DNA of 36,161 nucleotides. Source: RUG11462 sp045539315 (GTDB lineage Bacteria > Bacillota > Clostridia > Oscillospirales > Acutalibacteraceae). The notes beneath the pieces were generated by a model. The model did no database searches. It was given only the letters and a program-made list of their open reading frames with translations, and had not been told where the DNA came from. Below are positions 25,589 to 32,639 of the stretch, piece after piece (within the stretch, counting starts at the first letter, position 1; every line of letters starts with the position of its first letter). The DNA lies in contig JAZQFC010000006.1 in the NCBI GenBank assembly GCA_045539315.1, positions 1-36,161 on the forward strand. The letters run 5' to 3'. Both the position numbers and the translations under genes were made by a program.

Positions 25589-27160
25589 ATGGACGAATTT
25601 AATAAACCAACCCCTGAACAAGAGGTTGAGCAACCTGTTGAAGAAAAAGAAGTTGAGCAACCAACCCCTGAACAAGAGGTTGAAACTCAAGCGGAAAACG
25701 AGGGGTACAATTCACAATACACTTATAATAATGTAAACCCACAACCTACAAATTATTATCAACAAAAGCACTATATTCCAACAGGGTTTAACAACCCTCA
25801 ACCTACACCTCAACCTACACCATCTCAACCAACTCCACCACAAAAAAACAATGGTAAAAAAGGCTTTAAAGTATTTATTGCTATTTTACTTGCAGTTGTT
25901 ATTTTTGTAGTTGGCGCAGGCGTTGGCAAACTTTCAGGCTCGGTTGATTTGGGCGATGTTTTAAAGCCTAGCGAGAAAAAAGATTCTTTGAAATATCAAG
26001 GCGAAGACATTGATGTTGACAGTGGCAACGCAGTGCAAAGAGAAGATATAAAACCTGATGAAAATGGTAGATATACTGCAGACCAAGTTGCAGATTTGGT
26101 TGATGATTCGGTTGTAAATATTCAAGTTTATTCAAAAACCGATGAAACTGTCGGCGCAACTGCGTCAGGCGTTATTTTGAATAAAGATGGCTATATTATT
26201 ACAAATGACCATATCTATTCAGAAGTTGCAAACGCAAAATTCATTGTCACTTTGAGCGATAACAAGAGTTACAAAGCGTCTTATGTTGCAGGAGATAAAC
26301 GTAGCGACATTGCAGTTTTGAAATTTGATGAAAACGTAAGCGGAATTATTCCTGCTACTTTTGCCGATTCTTCACAAGTAGCCGCAGGCGATGAAGTTAT
26401 CGCAATTGGTAGCCCTTATGGTCTTTCAGGTACAGTAACAAAGGGCATTGTTTCTTATCCATCTAGAAGAATTTCAACAACAACTACCGATCAAAACGGT
26501 CAGGCAGTTGCTTCTTATTCAATGCGTGTTATTCAAACTGACGTTGCTCTTAATTCAGGTAATTCAGGTGGCGCGCTTGTTAATATGTATGGTCAAGTTA
26601 TCGGCATTAACTCATCTAAAATTGCAATTTCTGGTTATGAGGGACTTTGCTTCGCAATTCCTGCAAATGATGCTATTAAATATGCAAAAAGTCTTGTTAA
26701 AAATGGCGTTGTTGCAAACAGAGCGCGTCTTGGCATAACTTATACTGCAATTACTTCTGCAACTGCGCTTGTTAATGATTTGCCGGCAGGTCTTTTGGTG
26801 CAAAGCATTGATTCGCAAAGCGAATTGTCACAAAAAGGGCTTGCCACAGGTGAAAATGGCGATATTATAACTCATATCAATGGCAAAGAAATCACAAGTA
26901 GCGATATTGCGCTTGATGTTATTGATGATAGCAACGCAGGCGATGAGATTAAAGTTACTGTTTATAAAAGAAAAACAAAAACAACAAAAACTTATACAAT
27001 TCGTCTTTTGGAAGATAAATCAAACACAAGTTATGTGAATGAAATTCCAAAACCAACCACCACAACAAGACAAAACCAAGATAATTTTGGTTATAAAGAT
27101 GATGGTCAAAACGATTATTATGAATATGACGAATTCTTTGAATCTCCTTTTGAATGGTAA
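25589..27160 (+). CDS. htrA: HtrA-like membrane-anchored serine protease with PDZ domain
   Basis: This 523-residue protein has a cytoplasmic N-terminal tail (about 1-90) rich in Pro, Glu and Gln. It contains a repeated PTPEQEVE element (residues 7-14 and 25-32) and PQPTP repeats. A single membrane helix follows (about 93-114), then the trypsin-like domain outside the cell. The catalytic triad is His208 (ITNDH), Asp240 (RSDIAVLK) and Ser326 (NSGNSGGAL). A C-terminal PDZ domain (about 390-475) is followed by a Thr-rich, acidic tail. It degrades misfolded exported proteins. It forms an operon with the two-component pair (13-bp gap). Confidence 0.94.
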   Translation: MDEFNKPTPEQEVEQPVEEKEVEQPTPEQEVETQAENEGYNSQYTYNNVNPQPTNYYQQKHYIPTGFNNPQPTPQPTPSQPTPPQKNNGKKGFKVFIAILLAVVIFVVGAGVGKLSGSVDLGDVLKPSEKKDSLKYQGEDIDVDSGNAVQREDIKPDENGRYTADQVADLVDDSVVNIQVYSKTDETVGATASGVILNKDGYIITNDHIYSEVANAKFIVTLSDNKSYKASYVAGDKRSDIAVLKFDENVSGIIPATFADSSQVAAGDEVIAIGSPYGLSGTVTKGIVSYPSRRISTTTTDQNGQAVASYSMRVIQTDVALNSGNSGGALVNMYGQVIGINSSKIAISGYEGLCFAIPANDAIKYAKSLVKNGVVANRARLGITYTAITSATALVNDLPAGLLVQSIDSQSELSQKGLATGENGDIITHINGKEITSSDIALDVIDDSNAGDEIKVTVYKRKTKTTKTYTIRLLEDKSNTSYVNEIPKPTTTTRQNQDNFGYKDDGQNDYYEYDEFFESPFEW

Positions 27161-27168
27161 ATATATAT

Positions 27169-27193
27169 GGGCGAGGTAACCCTCGCCCTTTTT
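27169..27193 (+). terminator. Terminator after htrA
   Basis: The stem GGGCGAGG/CCTCGCCC has a short loop and a T-run, 9 bp after the stop. Confidence 0.85.
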
Positions 27194-27220
27194 GTTTTAC
27201 TAAAAATCTTATATTCTATC

Positions 27221-27366
27221 GTAGGGCGGGGGTTTACTCCCGCCGTTTAATAAATGACAATAAAATTAGTATCGGGGTTGTTTAGTCCATCATTCGTCTT
27301 GCCACTTCGTGTCAAGCCACCTTCCCCAAAAAAGAAGGCTCGGCAGGTATCGCCTTTGGCGATGAG
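27221..27366. repeat. Hairpin-chain repeat, copy 6 (D variant plus E)
   Basis: A D-like hairpin at 27225-27244 (GGCGGG/CCCGCC with a changed centre) follows GTAG. After 43 bp of other sequence comes the TCCATCAT..GTCTTGCCACTTCG flank and module E (about 27311-27366), close to that of copy 2. The right end stops at GGCGATG (27360-27365), where the coding relic begins. Confidence 0.8.
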
Positions 27367-27459
27367 TTAACAAGCGAGCAAAAAGCGATGGTTGATAGAT
27401 GGGCTTCATTCTATGTAGTCCCTACCCCAGACGACCCATATATCGAAGACGAATGGTAA
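27361..27459 (+). pseudogene. Relic: 3' end of a secreted protein with the duplicated domain
   Basis: Reading from 27361, the frame gives DELTSEQKAMVDRWAS, then FYVVPTPDDPYIEDEW and a stop at 27457-27459. The first part matches the end of the shared domain in the two secreted proteins downstream (LDEDTKALVDAWAS and LDEEKKALVDEWA). The last residues resemble the tail of the small peptide at 30217 (DPYENDKW). There is no start codon or upstream body: repeat module E joins the fragment directly. A working terminator still follows. The simplest reading is a third copy of the gene, truncated at the repeat. Confidence 0.75.
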
Positions 27460-27467
27460 AAAATAAA

Positions 27468-27498
27468 ACTCTCATTACTAATTGTAATGAGAGTTTTT
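27468..27498. terminator. Terminator beyond the relic (bidirectional)
   Basis: The stem AACTCTCATTAC/GTAATGAGAGTT has a 5-base loop, is followed by a T-run on the plus strand, and has A-rich DNA on the other side. It serves as the end signal for the relic and for the minus-strand AraC gene. Confidence 0.85.
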
Positions 27499-27556
27499 TT
27501 GCTGTTGTGTTCGCAATTTGCCTACCTTCGTGGTTAATTGTGAAATTGTTTATGAT
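27491..27556 (-). pseudogene. Relic: last ~20 codons of a polysaccharide deacetylase gene
   Basis: On the minus strand this reads INNFTINHEGRQIANTTAKK, matching the C-terminal NNFTINHEGRQIENTQAK of the larger deacetylase relic at 32334-32639. It starts within the last bases of the AraC gene and runs into the terminator. No other part of the gene is left. It is identified only by comparison with the second relic. Confidence 0.7.
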
Positions 27557-28434
27557 AAAAATTTTCGATTCTCTTTGTAAAACATCATATCTTCTTTTGG
27601 GGTAACACCAAAATAATTTTTATAGGTTTTGAAAAATGCCGAATAATCATTATAGCCACAAAGTTCGGCAATTTTATCTAACCTATTCGTTTTGTTGTCC
27701 ATAATAAAACCTCTTGCGGCCCACATTCTTATGCTTCTAATCATACCGCTAAAATTTGAACCATAAAACTTTTTACACACTTTATCTACATACTTTTTTG
27801 ATACAAAAAACTCATCCAAAACATCTTGAACTTTAATTTTCGTCAATGCTTTTGCAGAAATAAAGGCATAAATTTTAAGGTCGTATTCGTGTGAAAATTT
27901 TGCAGGAATATTTTGATTAGATTTATCATAAGTTCTGCTTAATTCAAACAATATCAACGTAACAAGCGATTTATAAATATCAATAGGAAACTGAAGACCT
28001 TGATACTCTCTTGCTTTTGCAAAAAAAACAGTTGCTTTAGTAATTTCTTCAGATTTATATACACATACTTTGTCGTTTTCTCTCGGCTCAAAAACTCTAT
28101 AAACTTTGCTTGTTTTATTACATTCTTCCAAGACTGAAGGATGAATATTTATAACAACAAAAAATACAGTTTCATTGCTTTTCAATGAAAACAGCTCAAA
28201 GCGTTCATAAGGTTTACACAAAAACAAATCATTCTCGTTTAATTCAACAGAACAATTGTTATAGCGGACACCTGCTTTCCCGCGTTCTATATAGATTAAG
28301 GTATAAGCATTTCTATCGAATTTAAAGTATATATTCTCCCCTACTTTTTGTTTTGCTAAAAAGAAATCAAATTCTAATTCAGGAGAATTAAAACCACCGC
28401 AATATTCAAATGGTTTATCGCCTTGATTTGACAT
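27550..28434 (-). CDS. AraC-family transcriptional regulator 1
   Basis: From the ATG at 28434 (AGGTG 7 bp upstream) the protein has 294 residues. A GTG at 28443 lies over the ribosome site. The N-terminal cupin-like sensor domain has YTLIYIERGKAGVRYN and LNENDLFLCKPYERFEL. The C-terminal double HTH (about 195-290) has VLDEFFVSKKYVDKVCKKFYG and DKIAELCGYNDYSAFFKTYKNYFGVTPKED. It is divergent from the secreted protein at 28583, which it probably controls in response to a sugar. It is closely related to the regulator at 32640-33536 (most of the HTH region is identical or similar). Confidence 0.92.
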   Translation of the reverse strand: MSNQGDKPFEYCGGFNSPELEFDFFLAKQKVGENIYFKFDRNAYTLIYIERGKAGVRYNNCSVELNENDLFLCKPYERFELFSLKSNETVFFVVINIHPSVLEECNKTSKVYRVFEPRENDKVCVYKSEEITKATVFFAKAREYQGLQFPIDIYKSLVTLILFELSRTYDKSNQNIPAKFSHEYDLKIYAFISAKALTKIKVQDVLDEFFVSKKYVDKVCKKFYGSNFSGMIRSIRMWAARGFIMDNKTNRLDKIAELCGYNDYSAFFKTYKNYFGVTPKEDMMFYKENRKFLS

Positions 28435-28479
28435 AATAATCACCTCGTTTATTTGATTATATCAACCAAAGTTCTATTT

Positions 28480-28507
28480 GTCAATAAAAACAGTTCATCT
28501 TTGCAAT
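28480..28507. promoter_or_regulatory. Candidate AraC operator, site 1
   Basis: A 28-bp element begins GTCAATAAAAACAGTT and ends TTTGCAAT. It matches 22 of 28 positions in the equivalent gap at 33578-33605, while most surrounding DNA differs. It lies between the divergent AraC gene and the secreted-protein promoter, where an AraC activator would bind, and touches the -35 region. Binding is inferred. Confidence 0.6.
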
Positions 28508-28535
28508 GGAAAACCAAAAAACTATGTTATATAAT
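28507..28535 (+). promoter_or_regulatory. Candidate promoter of secreted protein 1
   Basis: TGGAAA (28507-28512), a poor -35 box, is 17 bp from a perfect TATAAT (28530-28535). A weak -35 box next to the conserved element fits activator dependence. Confidence 0.6.
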
Positions 28536-28582
28536 GTAGATGTGTAAAAATCACGAAATCTTTTAAAAGGAGACATTTACTT

Positions 28583-30199
28583 ATGAAAAAAATCTTTTCA
28601 ATTTTATTATCGGTTGTAATGGTTTTAAGTGTCATTGCAATCACAGTATCTGCAGCAGATGCTTATGACCCTGCTAATTATGATTACGCTTATAAACTTC
28701 TAGATTATATGAGCGGTAATGCTAACGCAGGTACAGGTACGGCAAAGCTTACTTCAGATGAAATCGATTTCACTGTTGAAGGTGGTATGCTAACCAAATA
28801 TTCTGATTATAGCAATAGCGGTTATAAAGGATTTGCTCAGTGGAATAATAGCAACAATAACAGAAAATTAACTATTGCATTAAAGAATATTGCTACTGGC
28901 ACGTACAAATTAACCATTTTTTCTGCGGACAACTCATCATCAAGAGGTATATTTGATGTTGCGGCAAGCGGAACTTCACTTGGTACAGTTAGTTTTATTG
29001 CAGAAAGTGCAACTTTTGTAAAGCATGAATTAGATGCTACATTTACAACAGACGGAACAAGTCCGGTAGAAATTACTTTTGTACCAACAGCTGATACACC
29101 ATCAAAACAAGTTTTCTTGTATAGTTTCGGTTTAACTAAAGTTGATGGCGGAGAGTCACAAGAGCCAGAATCTTCAACAGTAACTGAAACTACAACAACT
29201 ACTACAACTACAACAACTACTACAACTACTACACAAGCTCCTGTAGCAACAGAATCTTATTCTTATGTTATTTACGATAACATGGAAAAAGATATCAACC
29301 CTTATGGCACAGAAACACTTGAAGCTGAAACTGATAATATGATTATCAGAGTTGTAGGTGGTTTGTTACACAAATACGCTAACTTCATTTCTGGATACAA
29401 CTGTGCTCAATGGAACAGTTCAAACGAGAACATTGCCCTTGGATTTGAACTCAAAAACATTCCTGCAGGTGAATATGCTTTAACACTTATCACTGCAGAT
29501 AACAACCAATCAAGAGGTACATTTGACATTGCTGCTAACGGTGTTGCACTCGGCGAAATGAACTGTTTGAACACAACAGGTTTAAAGATAACAGAACACG
29601 CATTTGACACTACTTTCAAGGCTGACGGCAGAAAAAATGTGGAAGTAACTGTTACTCCAACTGCAACTACAACAAGCAGACAAATCTTCCTTTACAGCAT
29701 TGTTCTTACAAAGGTTGGCGAATGGGTAGAAACAGACGGCGAAACAACAGACGTTATTTCAACAGTAGACGGCGCTTCTATCAGACTTAACGAAGCAAAT
29801 GGTATGAGATTCTATGCAACAGTTGATGCAGGTCTTGACCTTACTACAGTTGAAGAAATGGGTATCATTATCGCTCCAAAAGACATTGTAAAAGGTCAAT
29901 TCTTCACAATGGAAGATGATCATATCAAAGTTGTTTATGATCACGTTAATAATGAACTTTGGGATGGTAACCAATTTGTTGGTTCTATCGTAAATGTTGC
30001 TGATAAAAACTTAGGCAGAGACTTTATCGCTCGTGCATATGTTGTAATTGATGGTGTAACATATTATGCTAAAGAAACTACATTTCGTAATTTAGCTGGT
30101 GTTGCTGATGCTTACATTGCAGATGCAAACGGCGGTTATGCTACATTAGATGAAGATACAAAAGCTTTAGTTGATGCTTGGGCTTCTGCTAACGACTAA
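28583..30199 (+). CDS. Secreted protein with two tandem carbohydrate-binding-like domains, poly-Thr linker and shared C-terminal domain
   Basis: This 538-residue exported protein has a signal peptide at 1 to about 24 (ending VSAAD). Two homologous ~160-residue beta-rich domains lie at about 30-190 and 228-388. They share GGMLTKYSDY/GGLLHKYANF, AQWNNSN/AQWNSSN, SADNSSSRGIFD/TADNNQSRGTFD and KQVFLYS/RQIFLYS. They resemble galactose-binding-like folds, but the family is not named here. A linker with 15 consecutive Thr separates them and is probably glycosylated. Residues about 390-538 form the domain shared with the protein at 33696 (ISTVDGASIRLNE...GMRFYATV...MGIIIAPKD...FIARAYVVIDG). No catalytic motif, dockerin, LPXTG or S-layer motif was seen. 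The likely role is binding or presenting a polysaccharide at the cell surface. Confidence 0.85.
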   Translation: MKKIFSILLSVVMVLSVIAITVSAADAYDPANYDYAYKLLDYMSGNANAGTGTAKLTSDEIDFTVEGGMLTKYSDYSNSGYKGFAQWNNSNNNRKLTIALKNIATGTYKLTIFSADNSSSRGIFDVAASGTSLGTVSFIAESATFVKHELDATFTTDGTSPVEITFVPTADTPSKQVFLYSFGLTKVDGGESQEPESSTVTETTTTTTTTTTTTTTTQAPVATESYSYVIYDNMEKDINPYGTETLEAETDNMIIRVVGGLLHKYANFISGYNCAQWNSSNENIALGFELKNIPAGEYALTLITADNNQSRGTFDIAANGVALGEMNCLNTTGLKITEHAFDTTFKADGRKNVEVTVTPTATTTSRQIFLYSIVLTKVGEWVETDGETTDVISTVDGASIRLNEANGMRFYATVDAGLDLTTVEEMGIIIAPKDIVKGQFFTMEDDHIKVVYDHVNNELWDGNQFVGSIVNVADKNLGRDFIARAYVVIDGVTYYAKETTFRNLAGVADAYIADANGGYATLDEDTKALVDAWASAND

Positions 30200-30216
30200 T
30201 CAAGGGGGTAACAATA

Positions 30217-30363
30217 ATGAAATTTGAAAAAATCAGTTTAGAATTTGAAAAATATGAATCTCTTGATATCATTGCTTCATCACCAAGTAATCCAGAGGAT
30301 CCAACAGTTACTACAACAGAGCCAACTACAAAATACGATCCTTATGAAAATGATAAATGGTAA
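30217..30363 (+). CDS. Small peptide of unknown function (48 residues)
   Basis: The ATG at 30217 is preceded by a strong AAGGGGG site 8 bp upstream and lies 17 bp after the secreted-protein stop, so it is cotranscribed. The sequence starts MKFEKISLEFEKYESLDIIA, then has a Pro/Thr-rich stretch (TVTTTEPTTK) and ends DPYENDKW. It has no signal peptide, Cys or membrane helix. The leader-like acidic N terminus followed by a low-complexity tail resembles small proteins common in gut clostridia, whose function I do not know. The tail resembles the end of the relic at 27361-27459. Confidence 0.75.
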   Translation: MKFEKISLEFEKYESLDIIASSPSNPEDPTVTTTEPTTKYDPYENDKW

Positions 30364-30400
30364 TTGCTAATATTTTTTTCATACAACTTTCCTTAATCAA

Positions 30401-30431
30401 AGAGCCAACCTCATTTGAGGTTGGCTTTTTG
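30401..30431 (+). terminator. Terminator after the small peptide
   Basis: The stem AGCCAACCTC/GAGGTTGGCT has a 4-base loop and a T-run. Its sequence is close to the terminator after the GH127 gene (AGCCAACTCTC). Confidence 0.9.
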
Positions 30432-30437
30432 TTTGTG

Positions 30438-30466
30438 TTGTGATTTATTGAAATAAGTGTTATAAT
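30438..30466 (+). promoter_or_regulatory. Promoter of the GH127-type gene
   Basis: TTGTGA (30438-30443), 17 bp, then a perfect TATAAT (30461-30466), 21 bp before the ATG. AAAGGAG follows. The conserved element of the two AraC gaps is not present here, so this gene may be controlled separately. Confidence 0.75.
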
Positions 30467-30487
30467 AAATAAAAGGAGTTATATTAT

Positions 30488-32299
30488 ATGAGAAAATGGA
30501 ACTTTTTTAACGCAAATGAAATAAAACCAAAAGGTTGGCTTTATAATCAATTAAAGCTTCAAGCAGATGGCTTAAGCGGTAATCTTGATAAGGTTTGGCC
30601 CGATATTCGAGATAGCGCTTGGATAGGTGGAGAGCGTGAGGGTTGGGAGAGAGTACCTTATTGGCTTGATGGATTTATTCCCCTTGCATATCTGCTTGAT
30701 GATAAAGATATGATAAAACGCGCAAAAAAGTATATAGATGCTATTATTGAAAGGCAACAAGCAGATGGTTGGATTTGTCCTTGCGTTACACAAGAACGAG
30801 CAACCTATGATACTTGGGCAATTCAACTTATAACAAAGGTTTTGCTTGTTTACTACAATTGCTCTAATGATGAACGAATTCCAAAAGTGGTTTATAAAAC
30901 GCTAAAAAACTATTATGAATTGCTTAAAGATGGAACAATTGAACTTTTTAGATGGGGAAAATTTCGTTGGTTTGAATTGTTTATCTCACTTGAATTTATA
31001 TATGAAAGATACAATGAGCCGTGGATTTTAGACCTTGCTAAAATAGTTAAAGAACAGGGCGCAAATTATAAAGACTTTATTCCTGATTGGAAACGCCCGT
31101 TAAATAAATGGACATTTGAAACACATATTGTAAACCTTGCGATGATGTTGAAAAGCGAAGCGATTAGTTGTGATTTGCTCAATGAGGAATATACAGACAT
31201 CGCCGAAGAGTTTTACGAAATTTTGAAAAAGTATAACGGTACGGCAACAGAAACTTTTACAGGAGATGAGTGCCTTTCTGGCGTTTCTGCTATTCAAGGC
31301 ACAGAATTGTGTGCGGTTGTAGAGCAGATGTTTTCTTATGAGTTGTTATTTGCTTATACAGGAGATTTTAAATGGCTTGAGCGATTGGAAGTTTTGGCTT
31401 TTAACGCATTGCCAGCGACTATAAGCGAAGATATGTGGACGCATCAATATGTGCAAATGAATAATCAAATTGCTTGTCAAACATTCCCTGGAAAGTCTTT
31501 GTTTAGAACTAATGGCTCACAAGCGCATTTGTTTGGACTTGAACCGAATTTTGGTTGTTGCACTGCGAATTTTAATCAGGGTTGGCCTAAATTTGCATTG
31601 TCAGCGTTTGTGTATAATAGCGAATGTGTAGCGAGTGTTGTGCCTATCCCAAGTCAAATAAAAACTAAAGATTACAATATAACGCTTGAAACCAATTATC
31701 CTTTTGAAAACACGCTTAAATACATAATTAAAGCGAATAAGGATTTCATATTTGAAGTAAGAATCCCTCAAGATGCAAAAAATGTTACAGTAAGTGGCGA
31801 AACCACAACCGAAAATCTATTAACATTTAGTATAAAAAAAGAAGAGCATCGCGAGTTGCTAATTTCATTTGATTTTACACCGCATTTTGAGAATTATGAA
31901 TATGGTTTAAACTATGTGAAATATGGCAATCTTATATTCTCTTTGCCTATTGAATACGAAAAAATTATGCATGAGTATGAAAAAGATGGCGTGGAAAGAA
32001 AATTCCCATATTGTGATTATGAGTTTATACCAAAAAGTGATTGGAATTACTCGTTTGCAGATAAATCGCTTAAAGCAGAAGCAAAAACCATTGGAAACAT
32101 TCCTTTCTCTCAAAACAATCCACCTGTTATAATAAAGGCAAAATTTAAAAAAATTGATTGGGGATTTGAAGATGGATATGATAGCGTTTGCGCAAAAATA
32201 CCGCAATCGTTAACTCCTATTTCAGCAGAAGAAGAATTGTTGCTAATACCATATGGTTGCGCGAAATTGCGAATGACTTTATTGCCGTTTGTGAAATAA
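30488..32299 (+). CDS. GH127-type glycosidase (DUF1680 family; probable beta-L-arabinofuranosidase)
   Basis: This 603-residue protein has an (alpha/alpha)-barrel-type family fold and no signal peptide, so it is cytoplasmic. Family landmarks are GEREGWERVPYWLDGFIPLAYLL (about 48-70), QQADGWICPC, Glu273 and Cys275 in GTELC, and the adjacent Cys357-Cys358 in FGCCTAN. In the characterised GH127 enzyme HypBA1, the corresponding Glu, Cys and Cys-Cys bind zinc and provide the nucleophilic cysteine. All four are present here in the right order and spacing. It likely removes terminal beta-L-arabinofuranose from oligosaccharides brought into the cell. Related families (GH142, GH146) share DUF1680-like sequence, so specificity is uncertain. 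Confidence 0.85.
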   Translation: MRKWNFFNANEIKPKGWLYNQLKLQADGLSGNLDKVWPDIRDSAWIGGEREGWERVPYWLDGFIPLAYLLDDKDMIKRAKKYIDAIIERQQADGWICPCVTQERATYDTWAIQLITKVLLVYYNCSNDERIPKVVYKTLKNYYELLKDGTIELFRWGKFRWFELFISLEFIYERYNEPWILDLAKIVKEQGANYKDFIPDWKRPLNKWTFETHIVNLAMMLKSEAISCDLLNEEYTDIAEEFYEILKKYNGTATETFTGDECLSGVSAIQGTELCAVVEQMFSYELLFAYTGDFKWLERLEVLAFNALPATISEDMWTHQYVQMNNQIACQTFPGKSLFRTNGSQAHLFGLEPNFGCCTANFNQGWPKFALSAFVYNSECVASVVPIPSQIKTKDYNITLETNYPFENTLKYIIKANKDFIFEVRIPQDAKNVTVSGETTTENLLTFSIKKEEHRELLISFDFTPHFENYEYGLNYVKYGNLIFSLPIEYEKIMHEYEKDGVERKFPYCDYEFIPKSDWNYSFADKSLKAEAKTIGNIPFSQNNPPVIIKAKFKKIDWGFEDGYDSVCAKIPQSLTPISAEEELLLIPYGCAKLRMTLLPFVK

Positions 32300-32320
32300 A
32301 TTCGAATAATATGCTAAAAT

Positions 32321-32356
32321 AAAAAGCCAACTCTCAAAATGAGAGTTGGCTTTTTG
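32321..32356. terminator. Terminator between GH127 gene and deacetylase relic (bidirectional)
   Basis: The stem AGCCAACTCTC/GAGAGTTGGCT has an AAAAT loop, an A-run before it and a T-run after it. The stop codon of the minus-strand relic (32334-32336) lies inside the stem. Confidence 0.85.
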
Positions 32357-32639
32357 CTTGTGTGTTTTCAATTTGTCTGCCTTCGTGGTTGATTGTGAAA
32401 TTGTTCGTCATAATGAGTTTTGAAATTGGCAGGATTTCATAGCCGTCTGAAATAAGTTTTTCGAGTATAATCGGCAACGCCTTCGGCGTGTTTTTAGCGG
32501 CATTGTGAAATAGAACAATATCGCCCGATTTCACATTATTCAACACACCATTAACAATTTTTTCTACTGTATAATCCTCTTTCCAATCCCGAGAGTCAAC
32601 GATTGTTATGAAAGTAAAGTTTAAAAATGATTTAGTTTT
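32334..32639 (-). pseudogene. Relic: C-terminal third of a polysaccharide deacetylase (CE4/NodB-like)
   Basis: The minus-strand frame from about 32639 reads through VDSRDWKEDYTVEKIVNGVL, SGDIVLFHNAAKNTPKALP and then GYEILPISKLI. These match the end of the CE4 (NodB homology) barrel: the W-x-VDSRDW region and the LFHN strand with the catalytic His. The N-terminal two thirds, with the Asp-Asp and H-x3-H metal motifs, are missing. The frame abuts the stop of AraC 2 with no start or ribosome site. A Met at 32546 could start only a 70-residue piece. It is a truncated gene. Confidence 0.85.

Noticed and set aside
27399..27605. 68-codon plus-strand frame across the relic and terminator
   Set aside because: It crosses the relic in another frame, a terminator and the end of AraC 1, with no support.
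32334..32546. A real 70-residue protein at the deacetylase relic
   Set aside because: The similarity continues upstream of the Met without a start or ribosome site, so it is a piece of a longer lost gene.
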